Assembly (NCBI RefSeq): GCF_900312815.1
Contig: NZ_OMPE01000005.1
Coordinates: 248,001-312,000 of the forward strand
Length of the DNA: 64,000 nucleotides
DNA from: Aquimarina sp. AU474
GTDB lineage: Bacteria; Bacteroidota; Bacteroidia; Flavobacteriales; Flavobacteriaceae
Direction of reading: 5' to 3'
The position numbers and the translations under genes are program-made. Position 1 is the stretch's first letter; each line of letters begins with the position of its first letter. Of the stretch, positions 38,985 through 48,679 are shown piece by piece. Below the pieces are notes generated by a model, which saw nothing but the letters and a program-made list of their open reading frames with translations, ran no database searches and was not told where the DNA came from.

Positions 38985-39601
38985 TACTTCTGAATAGTTA
39001 CATAAGCGTTTTTATGTCCAGGAACACATCCTTTAACAACAAGTAAGTTCTTTTCAGCAACTACCTTTAACACTTTTAAGTTTTGAACTTTTACTCTATC
39101 TCCACCCATTCTTCCTGCCATTTTCATTCCTTTGAAAACTCTTGCAGGATAGGATGCAGCACCAATCGAACCTGGAGCTCTTAATCTGTTATGCTGACCG
39201 TGAGTTGCTTGTCCAACACCAGCAAAGCCGTGTCTTTTTACAACACCCTGAAAACCTTTTCCTTTGGAAGTTCCAGAAATATCAACAAATTCTCCTTCGA
39301 CAAAATGCTCTACTGTTATCGTTTCACCTAATTTGTACTCCTCATCAAAACCTTGAAATTCGACAACTTTACGTTTAGCAACAGTTCCTGCTTTTTTAAA
39401 GTGACCTAAAGCCGCTTTAGTAGCATTTTTGTCTGCTTTGTCATCGAAACCTAGCTGAATAGCTTCATAACCATCAACCTCTTCAGTTCTGACTTGGGTA
39501 ACCACGCATGGTCCAGCCTCAATAACGGTACATGGAATATTTTTTCCATTCTCGTCGAAGATGCTGGTCATACCGATCTTTTTTCCTATTAACCCAGACA
39601 T
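38984..39601 (-). CDS. rplC: 50S ribosomal protein L3
   Basis: L3 reaches the peptidyl-transferase centre. The 205 residues show [39 protein letters not shown] and the characteristic [24 protein letters not shown] region. The 185-base gap to rpsJ upstream is unusual and contains a terminator-like hairpin, so rplC expression may be set separately from rpsJ. Confidence 0.97.
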   Translation of the reverse strand: MSGLIGKKIGMTSIFDENGKNIPCTVIEAGPCVVTQVRTEEVDGYEAIQLGFDDKADKNATKAALGHFKKAGTVAKRKVVEFQGFDEEYKLGETITVEHFVEGEFVDISGTSKGKGFQGVVKRHGFAGVGQATHGQHNRLRAPGSIGAASYPARVFKGMKMAGRMGGDRVKVQNLKVLKVVAEKNLLVVKGCVPGHKNAYVTIQK

Positions 39602-39671
39602 ATTTAATTTATTTATTAATTAATTTTATTTACGTATTGAAATTACTTTCAATATATCATTATAACCTTTT

Positions 39672-39719
39672 GCAAAAAAACAGGGTCAAAATACTTCAAC
39701 CCTGAATGTATTTTTTTGC
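39672..39719 (-). terminator. Terminator-like hairpin/attenuator between rpsJ and rplC
   Basis: On the minus strand CAGGGT pairs with ACCCTG (39699-39704 with 39681-39686) and the second arm runs straight into seven Ts and GC (39680 down to 39672). The T tract can pair in turn with seven As at 39711-39717. It lies inside the ribosomal cluster, 67 bases beyond the rpsJ stop and about 70 bases before rplC, so read-through must be possible. A CCC-AAGC-TGCGT-GCAA-GGG hairpin (39727-39745) precedes it. Confidence 0.65.
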
Positions 39720-39786
39720 CGTCTTTCCCTTGCACGCAGCTTGGGACATTTATCTCTTGTAAAGCTTTAACTAAAGCGTATTATTA

Positions 39787-40092
39787 TCACACTTTAATTT
39801 CAACTTCTACTCCGCTAGGTAATTCCAACTTCATCAACGCGTCAATCGTTTTTGAAGAAGAGCTGTATATATCCAAAAGTCTTTTATAAGAACTTAATTG
39901 AAACTGCTCTCTGGATTTCTTATTTACGTGCGGAGAACGAAGCACTGTAAAAATCTTTTTATGTGTTGGTAATGGAATTGGCCCAGTTACTACAGCACCA
40001 GTACTCTTTACCGTCTTTACGATTTTCTCAGCAGACTTATCTACCAAATTGTGATCGTAAGATTTTAGTTTTATTCTAATTTTTTGACTCAT
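39787..40092 (-). CDS. rpsJ: 30S ribosomal protein S10
   Basis: S10 sits in the small-subunit head and also pairs with NusB in antitermination. The 101 residues include [54 protein letters not shown] and the C-terminal [11 protein letters not shown]. It lies 11 bases after fusA. tuf, often found between these two genes, is absent. Confidence 0.97.
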   Translation of the reverse strand: MSQKIRIKLKSYDHNLVDKSAEKIVKTVKSTGAVVTGPIPLPTHKKIFTVLRSPHVNKKSREQFQLSSYKRLLDIYSSSSKTIDALMKLELPSGVEVEIKV

Positions 40093-40103
40093 TTCTGTAA
40101 TAA

Positions 40104-42230
40104 TTAAGCGTTAACTCCTTTTGCTTCTGCAATTACTGCTTCTGAAATATTAGAAGGAGTTTCTGCATAGTGAGAAAATTCCATTGTAGATGTTGCTCTA
40201 CCAGATGACAATGTTCTTAATGTTGTTACATATCCAAACATTTCAGAAAGTGGAACAGTAGCTTTTACTGTTTTTGCACCAGCTCTATCACCCATGTCAC
40301 TCACTTGTCCTCTACGACGGTTAAGATCACCTACGATATCACCCATATTTTCTTCTGGAGTAATAACTTCTAGCTTCATAATTGGCTCCATAATTACCGC
40401 TTTTGCAGCTTTAGCAGAATTTTTAAATCCTAACTTAGCAGCTAACTCAAACGATAACTGATCAGAATCCACATCGTGATAAGAACCATCTTTTAAAGTC
40501 ACCTTCATAGAATCTACTTCATACCCAGCCAATGGACCATTTACCATAGCTGTTTTGAAACCTTTTTCTATCGAAGGAATAAATTCTTTAGGTACATTAC
40601 CTCCTTTTATCGTAGATTCAAACTGTAAACCAACAACACCTTCGTCAGCTGGTTCAATTGTAAATACAATATCCGCGAATTTACCACGACCACCAGATTG
40701 CTTCTTATAAACCTCTCTATGATCAGCAGCAGCTGTAATAGCTTCTTTGTACTCAACCTGAGGTTGACCTTGATTCACTTCAACTTTAAATTCACGTCTT
40801 AGACGATCTACAATAATATCTAAGTGAAGCTCACCCATACCAGAAATAATAGTCTGTCCTGAAGCCTCATCTGTTCTTACAGTAAATGTTGGATCTTCTT
40901 CAGCCAATTTAGCCAAAGACATTCCTAACTTATCAACATCTGCCTTAGTCTTAGGCTCTACCGCGATACCAATTACCGGATCAGGGAAGTCCATAGATTC
41001 TAAAACAATAGGATTTTTCTCATTAGACATAGTATCACCAGTCTTTATATCCTTAAATCCTACTGCAGCTCCGATATCACCTGCTTCGATATAATCGATA
41101 GCGTTTTGTTTATTAGAGTGCATTTGATATATACGCGAAATACGTTCTTTTTTACCTGAACGATTATTTAATATATAAGAACCTGCATCTAAACGACCAG
41201 AATATGCTCTAAAGAATGCTAAACGACCTACGAATGGATCTGTAGCAATTTTAAATGCTAAAGCAGCAAATGGCTCCTTTACATCTGGCTTACGTAATTC
41301 TTCTTGATCTGTATCAGGATTAATTCCAACAATACCTTCTTTATCTGTTGGAGAAGGTAAGTAACGACAAACTGCATCTAAAAGGAATTGAACTCCTTTG
41401 TTTTTGAATGCAGATCCACAAATCATAGGAATAATAGACATATCCATTACTGCAGCACGAAGAGCAGCATGCACTTCTTCTTCAGTAATAGAATCCTCAT
41501 CTTCCATGAATTTCTCCAAAAGATTTTCGTCATAAGCAGCAACCTCTTCAATTAGCTTACCTCTCAACTCAGCTGCTTCTGCTTTTAATTCTTCAGGAAT
41601 ATCTATAACATCAAAGGTAGAACCCTGAGTTTCATCATGCCATACAATAGCACGGTTCTTCACCAAATCAACTATACCTTTAAAATCTGCCTCATCACCA
41701 ATATTCATAACAATTGGTACAGCATTAGACCCTAGCATATCCTTAACCTGTTGGCAAACTGCCATAAAGTTAGATCCTTGACGGTCCATTTTATTCACAA
41801 AACCAATACGTGGTACTTTATAATTATCAGCAAGCCTCCAGTTAGTTTCAGATTGTGGTTCAACACCATCAACTGCACTAAATAAGAAAACTAACCCATC
41901 AAGAACACGAAGTGAACGATTTACTTCAACCGTAAAATCTACGTGACCTGGTGTATCAATAATATTAAAGTGATATCCTTTGGTATCATCTACTGGCTGG
42001 CCATTTTCAGTTGGAAACTTCCATTCACAAGTAGTTGCAGCAGAAGTAATTGTAATACCTCGCTCTTGCTCTTGTTCCATCCAGTCCATAGTAGCTGCAC
42101 CATCGTGCACCTCACCTATTTTATGACTTACTCCCGTATAATAAAGTATACGCTCAGTAGTTGTAGTTTTTCCTGCGTCAATATGCGCAGCAATTCCTAT
42201 ATTTCTAGTATATTTTAAATCTCTAGCCAT
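40104..42230 (-). CDS. fusA: Elongation factor G
   Basis: EF-G drives ribosome translocation by GTP hydrolysis. The 708 residues contain the G1 motif [13 protein letters not shown] (16-28), the switch segment [18 protein letters not shown] (about 92-99), NKMDR, and domains II-V with the tip-loop region of domain IV around [12 protein letters not shown]. All are intact. It lies ten bases after rpsG, in the str-operon order. Confidence 0.97.
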   Translation of the reverse strand: MARDLKYTRNIGIAAHIDAGKTTTTERILYYTGVSHKIGEVHDGAATMDWMEQEQERGITITSAATTCEWKFPTENGQPVDDTKGYHFNIIDTPGHVDFTVEVNRSLRVLDGLVFLFSAVDGVEPQSETNWRLADNYKVPRIGFVNKMDRQGSNFMAVCQQVKDMLGSNAVPIVMNIGDEADFKGIVDLVKNRAIVWHDETQGSTFDVIDIPEELKAEAAELRGKLIEEVAAYDENLLEKFMEDEDSITEEEVHAALRAAVMDMSIIPMICGSAFKNKGVQFLLDAVCRYLPSPTDKEGIVGINPDTDQEELRKPDVKEPFAALAFKIATDPFVGRLAFFRAYSGRLDAGSYILNNRSGKKERISRIYQMHSNKQNAIDYIEAGDIGAAVGFKDIKTGDTMSNEKNPIVLESMDFPDPVIGIAVEPKTKADVDKLGMSLAKLAEEDPTFTVRTDEASGQTIISGMGELHLDIIVDRLRREFKVEVNQGQPQVEYKEAITAAADHREVYKKQSGGRGKFADIVFTIEPADEGVVGLQFESTIKGGNVPKEFIPSIEKGFKTAMVNGPLAGYEVDSMKVTLKDGSYHDVDSDQLSFELAAKLGFKNSAKAAKAVIMEPIMKLEVITPEENMGDIVGDLNRRRGQVSDMGDRAGAKTVKATVPLSEMFGYVTTLRTLSSGRATSTMEFSHYAETPSNISEAVIAEAKGVNA

Positions 42231-42240
42231 TTCTTAATGA

Positions 42241-42717
42241 TTAAAATCTAAAGTGTGAGAATGCTTTATTTGCTTCAGCCATCTTATGAGTATCTACTCT
42301 TTTCTTAACAGCAGCTCCTTCTTCCTTTTCTGCAGCTATAACTTCTGCAGCAAGTTTCTGAGCCATAGATTTCTCATTTCTTTTACGCGAAAATTGAATC
42401 AACCACTTCATAGCAGTCGATATCTTACGGTCTGGCCTGATTGGATTAGGAATCTGAAAAGTAGCTCCACCAACTCTACGGCTTCGTACTTCTACGTGAG
42501 GCATCACATTAGATAATGCGTCTTTCCACATTTCTAATGCAGTTTTTTCTTCATTTTGTTTCTTCTCTTCAACGATATCCATCGCGTCGTAGAAAATTTT
42601 AAAAGCAGTTGACTTTTTACCATCCCACATCATCATATTTACAAAACGAGTCACTAATTGATCGTTAAAACGAGGATCTGGTAAAATAGGTCTTTTTTTA
42701 GCCTTTCTTTTTCTCAT
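42241..42717 (-). CDS. rpsG: 30S ribosomal protein S7
   Basis: S7 is the primary assembly protein of the small-subunit head and the str-operon repressor in E. coli. The 158 residues include [43 protein letters not shown] over residues 76-97, and the C-terminal [15 protein letters not shown]. It lies 22 bases after rpsL and ten before fusA. Confidence 0.97.
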   Translation of the reverse strand: MRKRKAKKRPILPDPRFNDQLVTRFVNMMMWDGKKSTAFKIFYDAMDIVEEKKQNEEKTALEMWKDALSNVMPHVEVRSRRVGGATFQIPNPIRPDRKISTAMKWLIQFSRKRNEKSMAQKLAAEVIAAEKEEGAAVKKRVDTHKMAEANKAFSHFRF

Positions 42718-42739
42718 GTCTTCTTCTTAAAGTTTTTAA

Positions 42740-43114
42740 TTACTTCTTAGGGCGTTTAGCACCATACTTAGATCTACGTTGCGTTCTTCCTTCAACACCA
42801 GCGGTGTCTAAGGCTCCACGAACAATGTGATACCTAACTCCTGGTAAATCTTTTACCCTTCCACCTCTAACTAATACTATCGAGTGCTCTTGGAGATTGT
42901 GACCTTCACCGCCGATGTACGCATTTACTTCCTTACCATTTGTCAACCTAACACGTGCTACTTTTCTCATAGCCGAGTTTGGTTTTTTTGGCGTAGTCGT
43001 ATATACACGCGTACAAACACCGCGACGTTGCGGGCACGAATCCAAAGCAGCCGATTTACTCTTCTTAGTTATTTTGGCTCTACCTTTTCTTACTAATTGT
43101 GAAATTGTTGGCAT
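42740..43114 (-). CDS. rpsL: 30S ribosomal protein S12
   Basis: S12 controls decoding accuracy and is the classic streptomycin-resistance protein. The 124 residues carry [22 protein letters not shown] (lysine in [10 protein letters not shown] is wild-type) and [21 protein letters not shown], also unaltered. It is the first gene of the whole cluster. A perfect promoter sits 56 bases upstream of its ATG. Confidence 0.97.
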   Translation of the reverse strand: MPTISQLVRKGRAKITKKSKSAALDSCPQRRGVCTRVYTTTPKKPNSAMRKVARVRLTNGKEVNAYIGGEGHNLQEHSIVLVRGGRVKDLPGVRYHIVRGALDTAGVEGRTQRRSKYGAKRPKK

Positions 43115-43169
43115 AATTTGCTTTACACTATATATTAAATAATTTTAAATATCCCTTTTTAAAGGGCTG

Positions 43170-43200
43170 CAAAGGTAGAATTTTTTTTGAGCAAATCAAA
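43170..43200 (-). promoter_or_regulatory. Consensus promoter of the ribosomal cluster
   Basis: On the minus strand TTTG (43197-43200) is separated by exactly 19 bases from TACCTTTG (43170-43177), a perfect match to the Bacteroidota TTTG/TAnnTTTG primary-sigma promoter. The start codon of rpsL lies 56 bases further on. A short CCCTTT/AAAGGG repeat lies in the leader. Confidence 0.8.
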
Positions 43201-43611
43201 TCCTACTACATTAATTTTTAAATATTTAAAATTCTCATGGATACCGATAGAAATTCTCCACCTAAAAGAAAAGGTGTAACCGTAGTGAAATTATTATTAC
43301 ACTCATCACCAAGAAAACTAATTTGTACATTAAAAAACACTCCTGAAGAAAAACAAAACACTTAAATCAGATTATTCGCACTACACTAAACAAGGTAAAC
43401 AACGAAATACACATATTACATAAAGGTTAACATCTTTAATTTACCTATTACTATCCAACAAATCTTTTCTTTTTGAAAGAAAAAAACTAAACAAGAAATA
43501 AAGATATCCCGTAATAAAAGAATGGTATAACCTTAAATTAACAATGAATAAAAATTAATAAATTATTATAATTTAACAGATTTACCGTAATAGAAAATGT
43601 TAAAAAAATGC

Positions 43612-43625
43612 AAAAATGCATTTTT
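43612..43625. promoter_or_regulatory. Palindrome AAAAATGCATTTTT at the -33 position of the first susC
   Basis: A perfect 14-base palindrome is centred 24 bases upstream of the -7-like CAATTTTG, covering the place where the other two susC promoters carry TTG. It may be an operator that replaces the -33 element. Confidence 0.4.
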
Positions 43626-43641
43626 AATGATAATTTATTAT

Positions 43642-43663
43642 CAATTTTGAATTAGGCTAATTC
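43642..43663 (+). promoter_or_regulatory. susC core promoter/initiator block (copy 1)
   Basis: CAATTTTG (43642-43649) followed by GGCTAATTC (43655-43663) matches blocks before the two other susC genes at the same spacing from their ATGs. The initiator ends 15 bases before the ATG. Unlike copies 2 and 3, no TTG lies 20 bases upstream. Confidence 0.55.
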
Positions 43664-43678
43664 TAATAATTAAAATAA

Positions 43679-46600
43679 ATGAAATCACCAAGAAATCTAC
43701 TGGTGCTATTCCTAGCACTAGTTGTGCATTTTTCGTATGCACAAGAAAAAACCGTTACAGGTACTGTAACAGACAACAGCGGATCTCCGCTCCCGGGAGT
43801 AAACATTATTGTAAAAGGAACAAACAATGGAGCTCAAACTGATTTTGATGGGAAATATTCTATCACTGCTAATACCGGAGACACTTTAACTTATAGCTAC
43901 CTTGGTTTTACCACTAAAGAAGTAGTTGTTGGAGACAGCAATACAATAACTATTCAATTAGGGGCTTCGGCTTCAGAATTGGAAGAAGTAATTGTAACTG
44001 CTCAAGGTATCAAACGAGAGAAGAAATCTCTGGGGTACGCTGTAAGTGAAATTAAAAGTGAAGAAATTGCACAACGTTCCGAAGGAGATATTGCCAGGGT
44101 ATTACTTGGAAAATCTGCCGGTGTACAGATCACACAACAAAGTGGTCTTACTGGATCTGGTACCAATATCGTTATTAGAGGACAAAACTCATTCAGTTCA
44201 AGTAACCAAGCTTTATTTATAGTAGATGGAGTACCATTTAGTACAGATACAAATGCTTCAGGTCGACAAGGAAGTCGAAATGACTTTGTAAATGGTAACA
44301 ATGGATCTAGTAGGTTTTTGGATTTGGATCCTAACAGTATTGAAAGCGTAAGTGTATTAAAAGGTCTAGCTGCTTCTACTTTATACGGAAGTGATGGACG
44401 TAATGGTGTTGTATTGATTACTACCAAAGCAGGAGCTTCTGGGAAAGCCCAAAAGAAAATGGAAGTAACAGTTTCTTCTTCTTATTTTTTCACTGAAATA
44501 GCATCACTACCAGATTATCAAGATGAATATGGTAATGGTTTTGATCAATCTTTTGGATGGTTCTTTAGTAACTGGGGACCTAGTTTTAGAGAAGGTGGAG
44601 TTTCTGGTTACGGAAACAGTTCTGCTATTGACGCAAATGCTACACTGCCACATCCATATTCTACTTCGACTCCAGCAATTCAAGCGGCTTTTCCTGAATT
44701 TCAAGGAGCACGTTATGATTGGAGACCATATGATAGTGTAAAAGATTTTTTCAGAATAGGAGGAGCTGCTTCGGCATCTGTTAACCTAAGAGGAGTTTCG
44801 GATAATGGAAACATTTCATACAATGTGAATTATGGACATCTGGATGATGAAGGTTTTACTCCAGGAAATAAATTAGGCCGTAATACATTAGGTATTGGAG
44901 GTAGCGCAAAACTAAGTAATAAGTTTACAATAAGTGGAACTTTAAATTTTGCCAGAACGAATTTTGTTTCCCCTCCAGTTGCCTTAAGCCAGGGTAATGG
45001 AGCAACAGGTACAGGCTCCTCTATTTTTGGAGATTTATGGTTTACACCTAGAAGTATCGACATACAAGGACTACCTTTTCAGGATCCTGTAACAGGTGGT
45101 AGTGTATATTACAGACAAAACAATAGTATACAACATCCATTATGGACATTAAACAATGCTCAGACTACACAATTAACAAATCGTGTTTTCGGTAATGCTA
45201 CTATACAATATAACTTTAATGATAATTTAAGTATTTTTTATCGTGCAGGTATTGATGTTTATAATGAGAGTAATGTAAACTATCAAAATAAAGGTGGAGT
45301 AAATAGTAATAGTGGTGATGTACGACTAGCTAGTGGTTTTTATGAAACATGGAACAACTTAAACTCTATTTATGACCATAATATAGCTTTAACCGGAAAT
45401 TCTCAAATTAATGATAGGATTGGTGTTAGTTTTAGTGCAGGTGCCACTTCTAGAAATGTAATTTTTGACCAAAATGGTACTGCCAGTGATGGCCAACAAT
45501 CATTTGGAGTTTTGAGGCACTTTAACTTTTTAAGACAAAATGAAATACAATCATTTTTTGAAAGAAATATTGTTGGTTTATACGGACAAGCTCAATTTGA
45601 TTACGAGAATTTTTTATTCTTAACATTAGCAGGAAGAAATGATTGGGTATCCAATTTTGAAAGTGACAACAGATCTATTTTTTATCCTAGTGCAAGTGTT
45701 TCCTTTTTACCAACATCTGCTTTCGCTGGTCTAAAATCAGACATGGTTAGTTACCTAAAACTAAGAGCAGGATATGGAACTTCTGCAAGTTTTGGAGATC
45801 CTGGATTCCCTGTTGCTAACACATTATCTCTAGATACTCAAGATTTTCAAGATGGAGGTTCTAATGTCGTATCTAACACTACAAGTAATGTGTTAGGAAA
45901 CCCGGATTTAAAACCAGAATTACTAACTGAGTATGAGGTTGGTGTTGAAGCTAGACTATGGAAAAGCCGAGTTTCAGTTGACTTATCTTTTTATTACAGA
46001 ATTACCGAGGATCTAATTATCAATAGACCATTAGGGCCTACAACAGGTAACACCACAACAAGAACAAATATTGGTGAGATTGAAAACAAAGGACTTGAAT
46101 TAGATTTAGGAGTTACTTTGATAGAAAGTAGTACAGATGATGGATTTAATTGGGATGCTAATTTGAATTTCACAACGTATAAGTCTGAAGTTACAGATTT
46201 AGGACTAGATACTGACTTAGTGGTATACTCAGGTTTTTCAAATCTTGGTAACGCAGCCATAAAAGGAGAGCCGCTCGGTGTTCTTTTTGGCTCAAGAATA
46301 CTAAGAGATGATAATGGTAATTTAGTAGTAGGTACAGATGGGTTTTATGTTCAAGATCCAGAAGATGGTATTATAGGGGACCCTAACCCAGATTATACAA
46401 TGAATATTAAGAATACTTTTTCTTACAAAAACTTCTCTTTAGGAGTACAAGTTAACTACACTAAAGGTGGTGATATATACTCGAGTACCATTTCTACTTT
46501 ATTAGGTAGAGGCTTAATTGTAGAAACACTAGATAGAGAAAATACTTTTATTTTACCAGGAGTTGACGCTAGTGGAAATCCAAATTCTGTACAAATAAAT

Positions 46601-46915
46601 AATTCTGATTTTTATTTTAGTAATGTATTATTTGGACCTAACGAAAATCAAGTATACGACGCAACATTAATAAGATTGCAAGAAGTTTCACTTGCCTATA
46701 ACTTTCCGAAAAAATACTTGGAAAAAACGCCTTTTGGCTCTGTAACACTAACAGCATCTGGTAACAACCTTTGGTATGATGCCGTAAATACTCCAGATGG
46801 CGCTAATTTTGACCCGAACACTTCTGGAACAGGAGTAGGAAATGGATTTGGTTTTGATTTCATTAATGGTCCTAGTGCTAGAAGATATGGATTTAGTGTA
46901 AAGGCAACTTTTTAA
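43679..46915 (+). CDS. SusC/RagA-type TonB-dependent outer-membrane transporter 1
   Basis: This 1078-residue protein imports a ligand handed over by the SusD partner through a TonB-driven outer-membrane barrel. A signal peptide (about 1-21, ending SYAQ) is followed by a carboxypeptidase-regulatory-like beta domain (22-100, TGTVTDNSGSPLPGVNI). The TonB-box-like EEVIVTAQGI comes next, then the plug (IVIRGQNSF, LFIVDGVP, VLKGLAASTLYGSDGRNGV) and a 22-strand barrel ending in phenylalanine (KATF). The substrate is unknown. SusD follows after 17 bases. The first 100 bases of its beta domain are nearly identical to those of the next susC. Confidence 0.93.
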   Translation: MKSPRNLLVLFLALVVHFSYAQEKTVTGTVTDNSGSPLPGVNIIVKGTNNGAQTDFDGKYSITANTGDTLTYSYLGFTTKEVVVGDSNTITIQLGASASELEEVIVTAQGIKREKKSLGYAVSEIKSEEIAQRSEGDIARVLLGKSAGVQITQQSGLTGSGTNIVIRGQNSFSSSNQALFIVDGVPFSTDTNASGRQGSRNDFVNGNNGSSRFLDLDPNSIESVSVLKGLAASTLYGSDGRNGVVLITTKAGASGKAQKKMEVTVSSSYFFTEIASLPDYQDEYGNGFDQSFGWFFSNWGPSFREGGVSGYGNSSAIDANATLPHPYSTSTPAIQAAFPEFQGARYDWRPYDSVKDFFRIGGAASASVNLRGVSDNGNISYNVNYGHLDDEGFTPGNKLGRNTLGIGGSAKLSNKFTISGTLNFARTNFVSPPVALSQGNGATGTGSSIFGDLWFTPRSIDIQGLPFQDPVTGGSVYYRQNNSIQHPLWTLNNAQTTQLTNRVFGNATIQYNFNDNLSIFYRAGIDVYNESNVNYQNKGGVNSNSGDVRLASGFYETWNNLNSIYDHNIALTGNSQINDRIGVSFSAGATSRNVIFDQNGTASDGQQSFGVLRHFNFLRQNEIQSFFERNIVGLYGQAQFDYENFLFLTLAGRNDWVSNFESDNRSIFYPSASVSFLPTSAFAGLKSDMVSYLKLRAGYGTSASFGDPGFPVANTLSLDTQDFQDGGSNVVSNTTSNVLGNPDLKPELLTEYEVGVEARLWKSRVSVDLSFYYRITEDLIINRPLGPTTGNTTTRTNIGEIENKGLELDLGVTLIESSTDDGFNWDANLNFTTYKSEVTDLGLDTDLVVYSGFSNLGNAAIKGEPLGVLFGSRILRDDNGNLVVGTDGFYVQDPEDGIIGDPNPDYTMNIKNTFSYKNFSLGVQVNYTKGGDIYSSTISTLLGRGLIVETLDRENTFILPGVDASGNPNSVQINNSDFYFSNVLFGPNENQVYDATLIRLQEVSLAYNFPKKYLEKTPFGSVTLTASGNNLWYDAVNTPDGANFDPNTSGTGVGNGFGFDFINGPSARRYGFSVKATF
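43766..43865 (+). repeat. 100-base near-identical patch shared with the second susC (copy A)
   Basis: By hand alignment 92 of 100 bases equal 54414-54513, including a run of 36 identical bases (in GVNIIVKGTNNG). The rest of the two genes is far more diverged. It codes for the regulatory-like beta domain. Confidence 0.7.
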
Positions 46916-46932
46916 TTTTATAATTTAAAAAA

Positions 46933-48660
46933 ATGAAAAATATAAATAAATATATATTAATAGTAACAAGCCTCTTTCTTGTTTTTTCATGTGAAACAAC
47001 AGAGCTAGATCTTACTGAGGATCCAAATTTTTTGACCCCGGATCAAGCAGGTGTAGATTTATTTTTAACTTCTATACAAGAAGATTTTGTTAGACAAATA
47101 GAAGGTGATGCAGATTTTGATGCCAACGACAACTGGCAATCTGGAGGAAATACCAATGGAGACGGACTATCTCTATTCGGATCTCAATTAACCAGACTTT
47201 TTGCATTAACATCCAGCAATCAATACAATACAGCCTATTTGGGTAGTGATTCTGATGATGAGTGGGTGAATGCCTATCAAGGTATTTTAGCAGATATTAG
47301 ATCTATGGTTCCTCTTGCTGAAGCCAATGGGCAGACCAGACATATTGCTATTGCACAATTTATAGAAGCGTATGTAATCACAGCTATGGTAGATTTTTAC
47401 GGAGACATCCCATATACTGAAGCGATAGGAGGATCTGATAATCTAAACCCATCTTTAGATAGTGGTTCATCTGTATACGATGCTGCATTAGTTCTTTTGG
47501 ACAATGCAATTGTCAATTTCCAAAATGACGTAACTGTAGAACCTTCAATAATTTTCTTTTATGGAGATGACTATGACAAGTGGGTTAACGCTGCGAATAC
47601 ACTAAAAATGCGTTTATACAACCAAAGACGCTTAGTAGATCCTACTGCTTTAGCTAGCATTACAGCAATACTAAATACGGGAGATTATATTACTGATACA
47701 GCAGATGATTTTCAATTTAGCTGGCCTGCAACTAGTGCTTCTCAACCAGATACGAGACATCCAAGATATGGTTTAAATTATACCGCTACTGGAGCTGGTG
47801 ATTATATGTCGAATTGGTTAATGAATCAAATGGACACTTCTTCTGACCCAAGGATTCGTTACTACTTTTACAGACAAACCGATGCTGTACCTGGAGCAAC
47901 TGGAATACCTCCTAATGAAGAAACTTTACAATGTTCTTTACAAACCGCGCCTGCGCATTATGTAGCTGGAGGATTTACATTTTGTAATCTAGACAATGGT
48001 TATTGGGGAAGAGATCATGGAGATCCTGCCGGTATTCCGCCAGATGGTTTTTTACGAACTACTTTTGGTGTTTACCCTGTAGGAGGAAAATTTGATGATG
48101 ATAGATTTGACACTGATCCAGATAATGCTGGTGTTGCATTAGGTTCAGGAGGTGCAGGTGCAGGTATTACTCCTATTTTAACAGCCGCTTGGGTAGATTT
48201 TATGCAAGCAGAAATTGCGATGGTGAATGGAAACACTATGGCTGCTAGAACTTTTATGTCTGCTGGCTTAACCAAATCTATTGCAAAAGTACAAGGTTTT
48301 GTTAGTCTTGATACTTCTGCAGATACTTCTTTCGAACCTTCTGCTGCAGATGTTACCACTTTCATAACAAGTGTTGAAACTGCTTTTGATGCTGCAGATA
48401 TGGCCGGAAAATGGGATATCTTAGGAGAGCAATATTTTATTGCTGTGTTTGGTAATGGGATTGAGTCTTATAATTTTTATAGAAGAACAGGATATCCAAC
48501 TACATTACAGGCAAGTTTAAATCCTAGTCCTGGTGTATTTATAAGATCTTTATTTTACCCTGCAAATGAGGTAAACACTAACGCTAATATCAGCCAAAAA
48601 GCAGATCAGACACAACCTGTATTTTGGGATACTAATGCTAGTGCTCCTGTAGCCAATTAA
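46933..48660 (+). CDS. SusD/RagB-like surface lipoprotein 1 (SusD-like_2 type)
   Basis: This 575-residue lipoprotein forms the ligand-binding lid on the SusC transporter. The signal ends in LVFSC with acylated Cys20, and the next residues (ETTELDLTEDPNF) resemble the anchor segment of SusD-like_2 proteins. Helical TPR-like parts follow (MVDFYGDIPYTEA, YDKWVNAANTLKMRLYN), as does the C-terminal VETAFDAADMAGKWDIL to YNFYRRTGYP region. The pairing is directly downstream of susC 1. The ligand is unknown. A third lipoprotein gene starts 20 bases later. Confidence 0.88.
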   Translation: MKNINKYILIVTSLFLVFSCETTELDLTEDPNFLTPDQAGVDLFLTSIQEDFVRQIEGDADFDANDNWQSGGNTNGDGLSLFGSQLTRLFALTSSNQYNTAYLGSDSDDEWVNAYQGILADIRSMVPLAEANGQTRHIAIAQFIEAYVITAMVDFYGDIPYTEAIGGSDNLNPSLDSGSSVYDAALVLLDNAIVNFQNDVTVEPSIIFFYGDDYDKWVNAANTLKMRLYNQRRLVDPTALASITAILNTGDYITDTADDFQFSWPATSASQPDTRHPRYGLNYTATGAGDYMSNWLMNQMDTSSDPRIRYYFYRQTDAVPGATGIPPNEETLQCSLQTAPAHYVAGGFTFCNLDNGYWGRDHGDPAGIPPDGFLRTTFGVYPVGGKFDDDRFDTDPDNAGVALGSGGAGAGITPILTAAWVDFMQAEIAMVNGNTMAARTFMSAGLTKSIAKVQGFVSLDTSADTSFEPSAADVTTFITSVETAFDAADMAGKWDILGEQYFIAVFGNGIESYNFYRRTGYPTTLQASLNPSPGVFIRSLFYPANEVNTNANISQKADQTQPVFWDTNASAPVAN

Positions 48661-48679
48661 TAATTAAAAAATATTATTC

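Larger units (their letters stand above)
43115..43678. other. 564-base divergent region between rpsL and the first susC
   Basis: The left end holds the rpsL promoter and the right end the susC core promoter and a 14-base palindrome. The middle (about 43210-43600) has no recognised gene. A 42-codon frame at 43237-43365 starts with ATG but shows no family signature, and I do not call it. Confidence 0.6.

Noticed and set aside
43237..43365. 42-codon plus-strand frame between rpsL and susC 1
   Set aside because: It starts with ATG but has no recognisable family, no promoter of its own and a composition expected by chance in AT-rich DNA.
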